A stretch of DNA of 64,000 nt from positions 2,141,938 to 2,205,937 of the forward strand of contig WBMV01006647.1 of NCBI GenBank assembly GCA_013396655.1. Direction: 5' to 3'. The notes below the pieces were generated by a model. It ran no database searches. It worked only from the letters and a program-made list of their open reading frames with translations, and was not told the origin of the DNA. The position numbers and the translations under genes were made by a program. Numbering within the stretch: the stretch's first letter is position 1; every line of letters begins with the position of its first letter. This DNA comes from Campylorhamphus procurvoides. Taxonomy: Eukaryota; Chordata; Aves; Passeriformes; Dendrocolaptidae. Of this stretch, positions 23,308 to 35,345 are shown one piece after another.

Positions 23308-26300
23308 CAGTCTTGCACGGTGTTGCTGTGCCAGTTAAGAGGCTGCCAGGGAGCTCACGATGGGCAACGTGATCCCTGTTTGCCAAATTTGTAAAGCACT
23401 TAAGCATCTTTCAGAAAGGTAATGAAGAGTTATGATAAGCTGTCTCTTGGTAATGATAAACACTGCTAGACCATCTCGGGGTTAATTTAGAAAGAAGTAA
23501 ATAAAGCCATGTTTGCAGGCAAAAGCTTGTGGTAGAGAAAACCACGGGACAGAGTTGGCTGTGGAGTCAGAAAGGAGTGGGATGGATGTAGGGGAGTTTC
23601 AAACAGCAGCACAGATTCTCATCAAGTCTTTGAGGAAGAACAGAAGGGAGCAATTTTGCATGTGAAAATGCTCTTGTCTGTCAATAGCTGTTTTCTGAAG
23701 CAGCACAGGGACTCAGTGTAACATTCCGAGGTTGTGCTTTGCTCTTTCAGCAATTTGAGCTCTCTGGACATTGTGTCAAGGTCACACATCACTGTCACCC
23801 CTGATGTCAGTCAAATATGCAGCATCTCGCTCATTCCTCCTCACTCTTTCTGCCTGGTACTCCTTTCTGCATCCCTGTGCACAGTCAGCCTTTGCCGCCA
23901 CAGTGCCTTTTGCTTGTTTCAAAAAATAAATAAGACTTTGAATTCTTCCCATTTGCAAATCTTTGAGTATTCTACTTTCCTTTTGAGAGGGAACTTCCTT
24001 TAAGTTAAGAACTGGGGAATAAATGCAATTCTTACACCAGCTGTTTTGTATTTGCTTTCTTTGTGGATCTGCAGCACCTTGTGAGACGTGAGACTTTATG
24101 AATAATGACTGACCACTGCTACAGTGCCACTTGTGTTATCTGTTGGAACCTGTGCCTTCATTAGTTAATAAAAATAAACTAATGAAATCTATTATATTCA
24201 TTTGCAAGGTGACCTGTAAATTGTACCATAAATTCGTACCATAAATAACCATGTACTTCAAAGAAGGAATGTGCTGATTGGAATATAGTTTTTAGAGTAT
24301 ATGTACTCCCCAAAGGACATATTTCAACCAATTTACATTAATAATTAATCATGACATACTAGTTCTAGAAGGTTAACAAGAACATAGCAAGTATAATATT
24401 CCCAGAACTACAAGCTTTGGGTGAACATGGCATGAAGTCTTGGCATCTTTTGCTGCTCTTATCTGTTGTAGCCACTACTTGGGATGGGGATGAATAATGG
24501 AGAAGTGTTTGTTCTCTGTGCCTCCCTGCTTTTCCTGCTTTTCTTCCCAAAGACATTTTTCTGTGTCACTAATGAAGGAATTGTGTAAGTGAATCTCTGC
24601 TCTCTCTATAAGAATATATATATATATATGGGAAATACTAGTCAAGGCATTTTATTTGAGTTTTTACTTTTAAAGGTTTCATCTACTCTCTTCAGAATAA
24701 TCCATCTCTGTTGGGAGATGGCATTTTTATATGTCCTACTAGCATATATTGCAGGACTGTCCTAATTGCATGTGTCAGGTTTTGCCATGCAGCATGTGAG
24801 CCCCTCCATGCTCACTCAGTAATCCTTTCAGAATTCTAGCATGCTCCTTGGTATTGATGTATTGTCTTTTCAATATGCACTTTGGAGATTTCAACATACT
24901 AGAAGGTAAAATTGCAGACCGTAGAAGCTCTTAAAAGTCAGATTTTGCCAACCACAGACTTGTCAAGGCAAGTATAAAGGCTAATGAAGGAAGAGTAATG
25001 GTATCTCGAACCTTGCAGTGCTTTATATTAATTGCTTGCAAATGCTGACTGCTGGCAACTCTTCCACAGTCAAAGCATAATGGACTTGAGAGGGCAAGCT
25101 TGCATTCCTGCAGTGTAGCAGTTTTGTATAATGCAGTCGGAATAATTGCAGAGGACTTCAAAGTGTCTCTGCCCATCCAGTGGGGTTTGGGAGGTCCTCA
25201 GGAGAGCAGCCTTCATCCAAGAGAGGAAGAGGAGGAGAGGAGCTGCACTTACTCTGTGGGTGTCCTTTGGTGGTCCTGAAAACCAGCATCAGGGTACTGG
25301 AGAAAGGACTGGCTGTGCCTGGGGGCAAAGGCTTTGTTTGCCTCTGGTGCTCACCTGGCAGTGCGTGTTTCCAGACCTGTGTAAGGACACAACACCACCA
25401 CAGCAGGCACCTGGTGTCGGTCACATCTACCCAGCAGGTGTGGAAAGTGTGAATTCCCATGCTGGCACAGGAGGGGGTGAAAGAGCTTCAAATTCTTGGG
25501 AAGGTTTTAGTATTTGAAACCTCAAGCTGCCAGAGTTCAGGTGAAGGAGAAAAAGGTGGTTTTTGCCAGACTAACGGACTAAGGGAAGGCAGGTCCAGCT
25601 GTGGTGGTACAGGCTTATTATTCTGAGGTTTTAAAACTGAGTATTCATGCATATTTTCATGTGACAAAATAATTCTAGCGGGTAAAACAAATGCAGTCCA
25701 TGTTTTACATTTTTTGGAAGGTTTAGAGGGATCATATTGTGGACATTTTTATTCCATTAAAGTCTGTGTAACATTTACACAAACATGAGATCACACAAAT
25801 TACATATTACCAAATCTAACCCCCCCCCAAAACCAAATGCTTTTGATGTAATAATAATAACAAGGTAATTGCAAGTAAAATTGTATAAATTGTACAAATT
25901 GTACATGACCTAGTGTGTCACATACACTGGAATTAGTTCTTACCACCTTTTCAGGTGAACTGTTAGAGATGCAAGATACAGAAAAAGAAGGTCCAATATT
26001 CCAGCCCTTCTGTTGGCTCTCAGAGTCATTTGTCTCAATTTACCAGTGTAGTCATAGATGATACTCACACAAAATACGTTAGTTTATAAACCAGAGCAGA
26101 TGAATGGAGTTAAAATTCTAGACTTTACTTACTCCAAATGTATTGCCTGTCTTTTTCAGGAGAAAAAATAAAGATATATTAAAGACAGGGAAGCATTGCT
26201 TATGTAGCCTGATAGATGTAAAACCACTGGGAGATGAGGCAGGGAAATGAGATGCCACAGGGAGATGAGGATGCCAAGTTCAGGGATTCTGAGAGCAACA

Positions 26301-29300
26301 GTTTGGCTTCATATGCCTCCTTTTTGTAAGATAGTTTCCAAGTTTTCAACAGGCTTCATTAGACTGAGGTGGTTTATGTTGCTTTGTACATCATGGTCTA
26401 TTTTCAGTCTTTTTTTTCTCTTTCCTTTTATCCTGAAATGCATGTTCTCCTACAAAGAAAGTGAATATGCAGAAATGGAAAAGATGGCTCTTTATAAGGT
26501 CACTCTTTTGCCTTTCTGATTTTTTCCCAGCTCAAAATGTTTTAGTATTTTGTTTGCAGGGCTTTTGTGTATGAAGCCTCAGGAGTTTTTAAAAGCTGCT
26601 AATGGACAAGTTAAAACTAAAACATCGACCATTAAGACTTTGGGGAGTATTCTGTTTATGAAACATGTTTTCAGCATGGGAATGCTTAGGACATTGCACA
26701 TGTGAGTGTTCCAAGAAGCTGATATTTACTTGAAACCCTGTGCTGTGAGGATGATAATGAATGTGCAATTGTAGCTTCTAATTAAAAGACTTAGGGGAAA
26801 GTACCAGGAACAGTGAGGTTATAAGAAAGAGAATTCCATTTTCCTGCACCTGTTGTTAGCAATGGATAATAACATGACATTAAAACCTTTCTTCTCTCTT
26901 AGGTGCCAGCTCTCCATAACTGGGTGGGTTAGTTACCAAAATGTCTTGCCTTGGTTTTGGGTGCCAGCTGTAGGAGCTAAGTGTCACCACTGTGAGTGTT
27001 TGGGACATTGACTGCAGTGTCCCCAGCACAGCTCTGAGAAAGTTTTACGGTTTGAGAGGTGACTTGTTTGGCTGAAGCCAATCCCTGTTTGACAAATGTC
27101 CAGTGCTGCCAAACTGCTCTGGGGAATGTGCATGTTCAATAACACTGCACCAAGATTTTAGGAAGATGTACAGGCTTGTGCTGCATTGCTCATGGCAGAA
27201 ACTCTCCATAAACATCACTTCAGTGGCTCTGAAAGGTGTCTGTGTTAATCAGTTTGTGCTCATTTTTATGAACAAAGCTTGACATAGCAGCAGGCTCAAC
27301 ATTCCAGGCCAGGTTTCAATCAAAATGTACATCACAGTCATTTTTGTGGCCAGTCTGCACCCTGTGCTGTGACAGAGGAGCTGTCTCTACCTGAGGCACA
27401 GAGCATTGATAAAAGACCTTAAAAACATCCTGCAGACCAGGGCAGAGTGAATTATGGCTCCTGCAGAACTGGCCAAAAGATGGATCAAGAGAGTCTTGTG
27501 TTTGTCAGCATGCCCTGTCCCCCCAGATTATCGCCCTTAAACAAGCTGAGCTGGCCCCAGGCTTACATGAAATGCAAGTGTCCCCATAAAGAACAGAAAC
27601 TGAGTACGATAATCCTTTCTTATTTAAACCGTGATTTGGGGTTTTTGTTTTCTTAGAAGTTTCTAGATGTATGCAAAGTTATTCTTATATACTATTCAGT
27701 ATGTAAGCTCATACAGAAAATAAAATTTCAAAAGATCTGAGCATATCTAGGCTGTTTCATACGTACATGAAACCAAGAGTGAATGTTCCTTCCTGTTGTA
27801 TTTAGACAGAAACCAGGTAGGTTTCCACACTAGGCATCAAAAATTGTAACTCTAGCAGAGCGATGGAGATATGCTCATTCAACCCAACTAAAATGTTGTC
27901 ATTTTCAATAACTTTTCTTATTCTGCATGAAGAAAATTATGTTGAAGCCTCAAAAAATGAAGCGAAATTACAGTTGCATAATGAAGCTAAGCTTTTTATG
28001 GCTTGTAATAGAGGAACAAGAATCTAGAGTTTAGTAAATTCATAGTGGTTTGGAAATGTTATGACAGAAAGAGGGCAATGCAGAGACAATAACAGAAGAA
28101 CTTTCCATCCTATGACTTTATGCTGCCTATGAACAGATTGCAAGTTCTGGCACAATCTGTAGCAGAAAACATATCTATTTTTCATTTTGCAATTATCAGA
28201 AAGATCAGAGGCTCCTATTTTTGTAGATTTTGCTAGGGGAATTTGGCTAAGTTGTTCAGAGGCTTATCCCTGAGTGATTTATAAATCACGTGTGTGTACA
28301 CACATCTAGTTGTGACAGCCCTTTGTTCAGTGAGCAGCCTCACCCAGATTCACCGTGACTGGAGGACCTTCCCCACCAAGAGGGACCAGCAAAGGGTAGC
28401 TCAGAGCATTTCCATGGCTCACCCCAAGTTCCTTCACAAGTCCTGGATCCCTCTCTGCCTCTGCCATTGCATTCACTTGCCTCCTACACATGCTGCAGTG
28501 CCTAATCCAGCTGCAGACTGAAACACTGTGCAGCAGGACTTACGCAATCATTTCATCCCTTGTGGCTCAAAATTGGGCTGGAGGGCATAAATACAGAGAA
28601 TAATGGTAATGGAGCTTTTCTGAACAACAGGATATATCTAAGTTTGATTTTGGCAAAGAGTTGTGGGCCGTGAGGTGCAATTCGCCACGTTCCTGCATTT
28701 GTTTCAATTTGCTTATGCATAATCTTATCAAAGTGATTTTTTTCCCTCTGCAAGGCTGTGTACGAATGGGAGCTTCAAAGTCAAGCATACAGGAAGTCAA
28801 ACATGATTTGGTGTGTTCCATCTGGAAGCAGCAGCTCTTATACACACAAAGGAGAAAATGGAAACAAATGCAAACATCCTTCAGAGCCAGCGTTTCCTCT
28901 GCATCAAGATCACTGGCTGTGTGATGCAAGGGGTGATTTCTGAGATGTATTCACAGAGAACAGTGAGAGCTTTGATATTGAATGTACACGGACTACATGA
29001 TTTTAACACTGAAGTGCAAAGGAAGCCATGTACTTGGCATTGTTCAGTGGGTTTTTTTTAATAAACTAAGGATTATTGCTAGGTAAAATAGATGCACGGG
29101 GAAAAGGTGGCCTCTAATGAATGGAGGAGGCTCTGCTACACCTAACTTAGTAGAGCATTTGAAATGCTCTCTGGCTTTCCTTTTGTGGGTGCTCAGCTGC
29201 TTAATGTCAGGTATTTCTATACTCACAAAACAAAGAGAGCTCTTCTGTAGTGCCTCTTACCTTGGTGTTTCAGAGACCTGCAGCCTGACACAAGATTTCT

Positions 29301-31177
29301 TATTTCTTACTTTTGTCTAACCCCTTTCTAGAGCAGTTGCAACAACTTGGGGACCTCTCTGAGTTCCTTTGAGTGCCACCAGTCCCCTCTGTCTGCTAAA
29401 TGGGCACCACAGCCATTCCCTCCATCAACATCCTTTTTTCTACAAGCTCTATGGAAATCAGCAGCTCTCATATCCTGCCCTTGAGCAGAGAGAACAGTGA
29501 AGAGCACAGATGGTTTAGTTCCTAACATCTCAAGAACTTTTATTTTTTCATTTCATTTGGGCTAGTAACAGAAAAGACAACCTTTCACTATGGAAAAGGT
29601 TTCGCTAAATAGCTGCACTACAGATAAAGTTCAGGACAAATAGGAAGAGAAATTCTGCTTCACATCTTCAAGACCAGGAACTGGGCATGTTTCTGCTGAA
29701 GACAATTTCAGTGTTTTTACATGTGCTCAGACCTCCAGATGGATTTAAGTCATAGGAACGTGGTAAGGTTTTCTTTTTTCCAAGGCACAGAACATCTGCA
29801 AACAGCCTCTAGCAGGAAGGTCATATCATCTTCAGCTCCATATCACCCCTCCCCAGACTGAAACACTGAGCTGCAGAGTTGTTGATAAGTAATTTCTCTT
29901 TTACTTCTTTCTTTGTTCAAGAAGAAATACTTGTACTTGGTTCAAACAGTATTTACTGCTTCTCTAAACCATGGTGCATGTAGGAAATCTAAACCTCTGC
30001 TATGTTTTCTGCAGAGCATAAAACAATATCTGCAACAAACTCCTTCAGCGTTAACCTGCCTGAAAGCCTGGAAACAAGTCAGCCCCCGGGCTAACAAGGC
30101 AATCTCTCTGCATTCCTTCTGCCTGGAAGTTTCTCTGCATCTCTCCCTTCTGACTGACCCGTGACACAGCTACACCCAAGGATTGTTTTTTCTTGTTTTC
30201 TTGGCTCATGTCAGCTGGCGGCTTCATAAGAAGAAGGACAGGTCTTGAGGGAGCACAGACTTCCCCCAAACAGGCAGGTAACCAGAATCAGAAAAACAGG
30301 AGACAATGACAAGGATGATATTCCTCACCCAAAGCATTCAATCTCGCTGTGTCTGACAGTCCACCCTGCCCCAAACACAACTCTTTGTGTCCTGGCACAC
30401 AGGACCCGCTCCTGCCCCTGGTACAGCTGGGTGTGGAATTGGTCTCTCTGTTGCCCATCAGAGCTAAATGATATCCAGGCACACGAGAGAGAAAAGTGGG
30501 AATCCTGTTATCAGTATGAATGCCACATACGAGGAGATATTTAAGAAATAGATTACATGTAAGCAGAATGCAGGGCAGCCCTGCAGATGCAGGGAAGAGA
30601 TGGTAGTAGCACCAAGCCCAGCTCAGAGCTTGTGACTTGTGAAAAAGTTTTGTCTAATAGAGAAAAAAAGCTGAAGCAATCAGTGCTTCAAAGTGCTGAC
30701 TGGAAGAATAAACATTAAAGAGATAAAGCAGACCAGAAGGCAAAAGCAATCAGATTTGTAAAAGAGAGCAGATTCTGATTTTATCTTATGGAAATAAATG
30801 CAATAAAAGCTTTCTAACTGGAGCTGTATAGAGTTGCAATTTTTTTTTTTTATGCAATAGGAGAAAAATTGATGCCAGTGGTTCTTTTAATATTTTATGG
30901 AAATACTTCAGCAAATAAATTGAAGTGGTTTTTATTTGCAAACAGACGGTAAATGGGAGAACTGAAGCTTTTTTTCTAAATATACTTTTTCTATTAGACG
31001 ACTTCACCCTATGGTTGAGTAGCTTTTGCAAATAGTTTTTAGGTACCATTTAAACATCAAGAGACAATCCCTGAATGTCCAGCACTGAAAGTGTTAGGGG
31101 CTAGAAATGCTCTGTGTAGTTTTATTGCAGCTCTGGACTTTGTAGCCGTGAAACCCCATTCCAGGGCTTCACTGGGA
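23308..31177. other. Long spacer, no gene identified
   Basis: Nearly 8 kb without a recognisable transposable element or gene, apart from an (AT)n tract at 24.6 kb and scattered homopolymers. Frames at 25146-25517 and 28567-28943 were inspected. The latter follows a pyrimidine tract with a splice-acceptor-like end (28738-28754), but I found no convincing donor or known protein family. Confidence 0.4.
24614..24629. repeat. (AT)n microsatellite
   Basis: Eight perfect AT units between 'ctctataaga' and 'gggaaatact'. Confidence 0.85.
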
Positions 31178-31488
31178 GGGACCCTGCAGGAAAGATGGAG
31201 AGGGACTTTTCACAAGAGCATGTAGTGACAGGACGAGGCGGAATGGCCTCAAGCTGAAAGAGTGCAGGTTTAGATTAAGTATTAGGAAAAACTTCCTTAC
31301 TGCAGTGGTGGTGAGGCTCTGCAACAGGCTGCCCAGATTAGTTCTGGCTGCCCCAGCCCTGGCAGTGTTGCTGGATGGGGCCCTGAGCAACCCGGTCTAG
31401 TGGAAGATGTTCCTGTCCATGGCAGAGGTGTTGGAAAGAGGTGATCTTTAAGATCCCTTCCAACACAGGCCATCCTGTAATTCTGTGA
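31178..31488 (+). mobile_element. CR1 LINE, 3' end fragment
   Basis: Plus-strand CR1 with the blocks 'gatggagagggacttttc', 'gtagtgacaggacgaggcg', 'ttaggaaaaacttcctta', 'caacaggctgcccag', 'gagcaacccggtctagtgg', 'gtgatctttaagatccc' and a terminal 'cctgtaattctgtgaa'. The 5' part is missing. Its block order matches the 9.3 kb copy, so the two are probably related subfamilies. Confidence 0.94.
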
Positions 31489-32138
31489 AGAAGAGTGGTG
31501 CTGGATGGGTCAGGTATTTTGCATGTTGGTGTTAAGTGTCCTGAGATCACGTTAGCACCCTGGTGATTTCAGAGCTCCTGAGTATGGACCATCAGTGTGA
31601 CCTGGTAGCCAACATTCAGATCCTCTCTTAATGTCACTAATGTAAAGCCTGTAGTAATGTGAAAGTGATGGTGACACTGCAGCCCATACAGACATATATG
31701 ACTTTTCCTTTGAAAAGTAAGGGAATCAGCACAATGTATTGAAGCAGACATTTCCTTTTATCTGATAGGGGGGAAAAAAATTAACCCAACTAAAAATAGT
31801 CAGGGCATTTTGCCCTATGATCTCTTTTCATCCTCTGGATCAATATGCCCTGAGCTTGCATCCCATACATAAACAGCTCTCATGGGGGAGATGACCTTGC
31901 TATGGAATAGATGGATCTTTAATCAACAGACCTGTGGTACAGTAGTGTGAATAAGGTGGCGGGTAATGGAGCTTATAAATAACAATTCAATTACATTCAA
32001 ACTAAAAAAAATCAGAAAATATTTTTCCAGGACCTCAAGACTTAATGATCAAGGAGACATCTTAGTGCTATGGGAAAACCTTGTTGACAGTAGCAGCATT
32101 TTACCAAAACTTGGCAATTCTTCTGTTTTGTGACTGCT
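31489..32138. other. Spacer between two CR1 ends
   Basis: About 650 bases of unique AT-rich DNA. Nothing recognised. Confidence 0.4.
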
Positions 32139-32200
32139 CAGGAGTTGGAACTTGATGATCCTTGTGAGTCCCTTCCAACATAGGATATTCTCTGGTTCTG
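32139..32200 (+). mobile_element. CR1 LINE, very short 3' tail
   Basis: Only the last ~60 bases of a CR1 remain: 'aggagttggaacttgatgat', 'gagtcccttccaacatagg' and a decayed 'attctctggttctg'. Either a severely truncated insertion or the remains of a longer, decayed one. Confidence 0.8.
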
Positions 32201-32217
32201 CAACTGTTATGAGAGGG

Positions 32218-32252
32218 TTTTGTTTGTTTTTGTTGGTTGTTTGTTTGTTTGG
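32218..32252. repeat. (TTTG)n-like microsatellite
   Basis: An imperfect TTTG tract about 20 bases downstream of the short CR1 tail. Confidence 0.75.
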
Positions 32253-35200
32253 TGAGGTTTTTTGGGGGAGGGTAGGGGAAAGGGAAGAGTGGCAGCATAA
32301 AAAATGCACCTTCCTTCCTGAATTTACCCCGAAAGGTGGAAACTGGAGGGGCACGAGGAGCGCACAGGGGTTGTGATGCAATAAAAAACTTAGGGCTGGC
32401 TGTGAAACAAGTAAATACCTTTGCTATTTTAATGTGCAAGGAAGATCTATACCCTAAAATTTTTATCCCTAAATTAGTAATAACTGAGGACATCTCTTTC
32501 TCTTTGGACAGCTGTCGCTCTGTTATCAGTGAAATGCTGGGCATGGTGTCCTTGATGAGTCATCAGAACACTGTGACTGACCTGCATGTTTTTGTACTTT
32601 GCCCATTTGGCTGTCTGCTAGGAGAGGTGTATTTGTCTTTAAAATTAAGAATAATTTTATTTATTTTGAGATTTTATTACATGCAGTCTAGGCCCTAAAT
32701 TAAGAGAAAGAAATAGCCATTGCTTTATTTTTTTATCTCATTTCCATGTTATTTTTCTTTCTTTGTAATTTTGAAAAAAAAATTCATTAGTAAAATAATT
32801 GAAGAAGTTCATGGGAGCTGTGAAGTTTTCCTTTTAAGAAGCAGAGGACAGACAGGATCAGTGTGCTCGTGCATGTGTGGGATACATACAGGTACCTGCA
32901 GGTAGAAACCCTTCACGCATTTTTCCTTCCTCTCTGCAAGACTGCACTGCATTAGTGTAGCAAAACAAAAGCATTTGAAGTGAGGAAAATCTGAGTGTAA
33001 TAAATACAAAAATTCTGCAGCAGGACATGCTCAGTTCTAAATCATATCTGGAGTATTCCAGGGCTGCTTTGTGAGAAAGTACTGCTAGTTGGAAGAGGGA
33101 GATGTGCTTCACACACTGAGGCTGCACCAAAGTGTGCTCCAGGAGTCTGCAGTGGTCGTGGTGCTACTCCAGCATTCAGCACTACACAGAATTTTTGTGA
33201 TTTTCATGCTGTTGGTGATTCACAAACTCTTTGTGATTCTCAGAGCATGATCCAGCCTGCCTGGGGAGAGTGGGACTGCTCATTAACCCAGGCCATTTGG
33301 ACGGCCAAGTTCAGTCCAGTCTGACGGGTGTTCTGTCACACTTACTTAATTTAATCTCTACCTTAATATAAACTTGCATTAAAACTTCAATTTACAGTTT
33401 TCATAACAGTTTTAAGCAAAGTTCAAGGAAGAGATGTAAAGAATGAGAATTAGGTGCAATCTTTCGTGTCCTGATTCTATTTCTGCCAACAGGAGAGTTG
33501 CAAAGGAGGCAAAAAGTCCGTGGAAGTAGAGAATGCAAATTGCTCAGCACACAGAGAGTCCTGACACAAGCTGGGTGTTAATTTATTTAAAGCTCATGAT
33601 ATTGTAAGGAATTCAGAATTTGCTTGGCTTTCAGGGAGAAGTATATTAGGTAGCAATAGGATAGAATGTTCAACTGCTTATTCTGGCCTTTGCTATTATA
33701 GATAAAGCCCATGTTGCTTCCTCCTTCACCCTTTAGAAGCAGTGGCACAGCTCCTCGAGAGCAGGATCAAATCCTGTAAAACTGTGCCCTGGAAGGAAGG
33801 CAAGAAGGAAAGAAGTCCATTTTGTAGGTGAAGCAGCATCCGTTCGCTGTCAGGCAAAACGTGTCTTTCGATCAGGTGAATTGCAAACTCAGAGGAGGAG
33901 AGGCTGAGACATTTAAATTTTATAGTCATATAAATTATAGATAGAAATCACTTCTGGAATAGAGTGAATTACAATTGCCATGTTCAAACTGACCATTCTG
34001 ATGGTTAAGTTTTGCGAGATGGTGATCACTGGTAATAGTTGCTAGTAATAATTTTATTTAAATTTCACAGCGTCCAGAGTCTTCAGTCGAGCTTAGAGCC
34101 GCTGTGGAAGTGTCTGCACAAACACCTCACAAGAGACCTTCACAGCATTTTAGAGCAGGAGATAAGAATTGTTATTATTCTCATTTTAGAGATTTAGAGA
34201 GATCGAGCAATTTGGGAAATGGCTCCTGGGAAGTCAAAGGCAGAGCACTGCACTGCTGTTAGTAAGCAAAGAGGAAATACTCTCGATGCTTTGTTGACTG
34301 AATTTGAACTATTCTGCCATTTTAAGTCAAGCCTTTTCTACCTTTGCTTTTTGGAAACATTTGGTGTTACCTTGCAATTAATGAAAAACTGTTTAAGTCT
34401 TTGACAACTTTTTTCTCCCGTTTGCAAAGTTCCATGTATATTAGCCCATAACCACTGTTCAAAGGCAACCTCCTCTTACTTAAAATGCCTATATTATGGT
34501 TTTTATTCTATCTTTGAGTTCAGTACATAAATATTGAAATCTTCAACCCCCAGTCCACATAAGCAAAACAGAAAAATAATAACTATAATGTTAAATTATA
34601 CATGGCACAATACTCTGTTAACCACTTTCATGTCCACCAAAAAAATAGAGGAAGACAATTTGTGTCTAAACAAGGGCAGCATTTTTATGTTGTGGAGGTC
34701 AATGGAACACGTGCTCATTAGAAACACAACAACCTCAGTAAGAAGTTGAATTCTAGATAAGCACAAGCAAATCTCTAATAGTCTGAGAACGTGTCAGCTG
34801 ATTTGTAAAATGTAAATATTTTATGAGTAATAGGGTTTTAAAGCTGATTTTGATTAATGAAATGCAATCTACTTATTCCTTCAGCAGTCAGCCTACAAAC
34901 ATCTAACCAACTAATTAGTCTGTTTAGGTAAAGTATTAAATCTGCCTTTTGTTTAAGAATAAGAAGAATAGACCTACTCTGGAAGGTAAGTGCAGTTAGG
35001 GAAAAACTTCACTGGTGTGAATGACCTGATTAGAAAAGTACAGTAATTACATAAAACTTTGTGAGGCTTTGTAATTCTAAACACACTATTTCAATCTCAA
35101 AGGTTAAATTATTAAGTGGAAAAAAATAGGGCCAAACAAAAATGACATCTTTATATTTTGCAGACCTTTGCAGTCTAAGACAAATATAGTTTTGTGAAAC

Positions 35201-35300
35201 TGGTGAGGTCATGAATCTTACAGTCTGTTTAGTGATCACTGAGGTAGACAAGGTCAGAAAATCTAAGGAGTCTTTCCTTGTTTATTGTTTTAATTTGCAC

Positions 35301-35345
35301 CCGTGCCCTCAGCGCGACCAGTTGTGAGTGTCGCGTACTGTGGCG
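35301..35345. other. CpG-dense patch
   Basis: Six CpG dinucleotides in about 45 bases (in ccgtg, agcgcga, tcgcg and ggcg) where the surrounding kilobases average very few. CpG survival in bird spacer DNA can mark unmethylated or constrained sequence. It is far too small for a CpG-island promoter. Confidence 0.4.

Noticed and set aside
28738..28945. Possible exon after a pyrimidine-rich acceptor
   Set aside because: The frame runs about 60 codons to a stop with no donor site nearby and no recognised protein; too weak to annotate.
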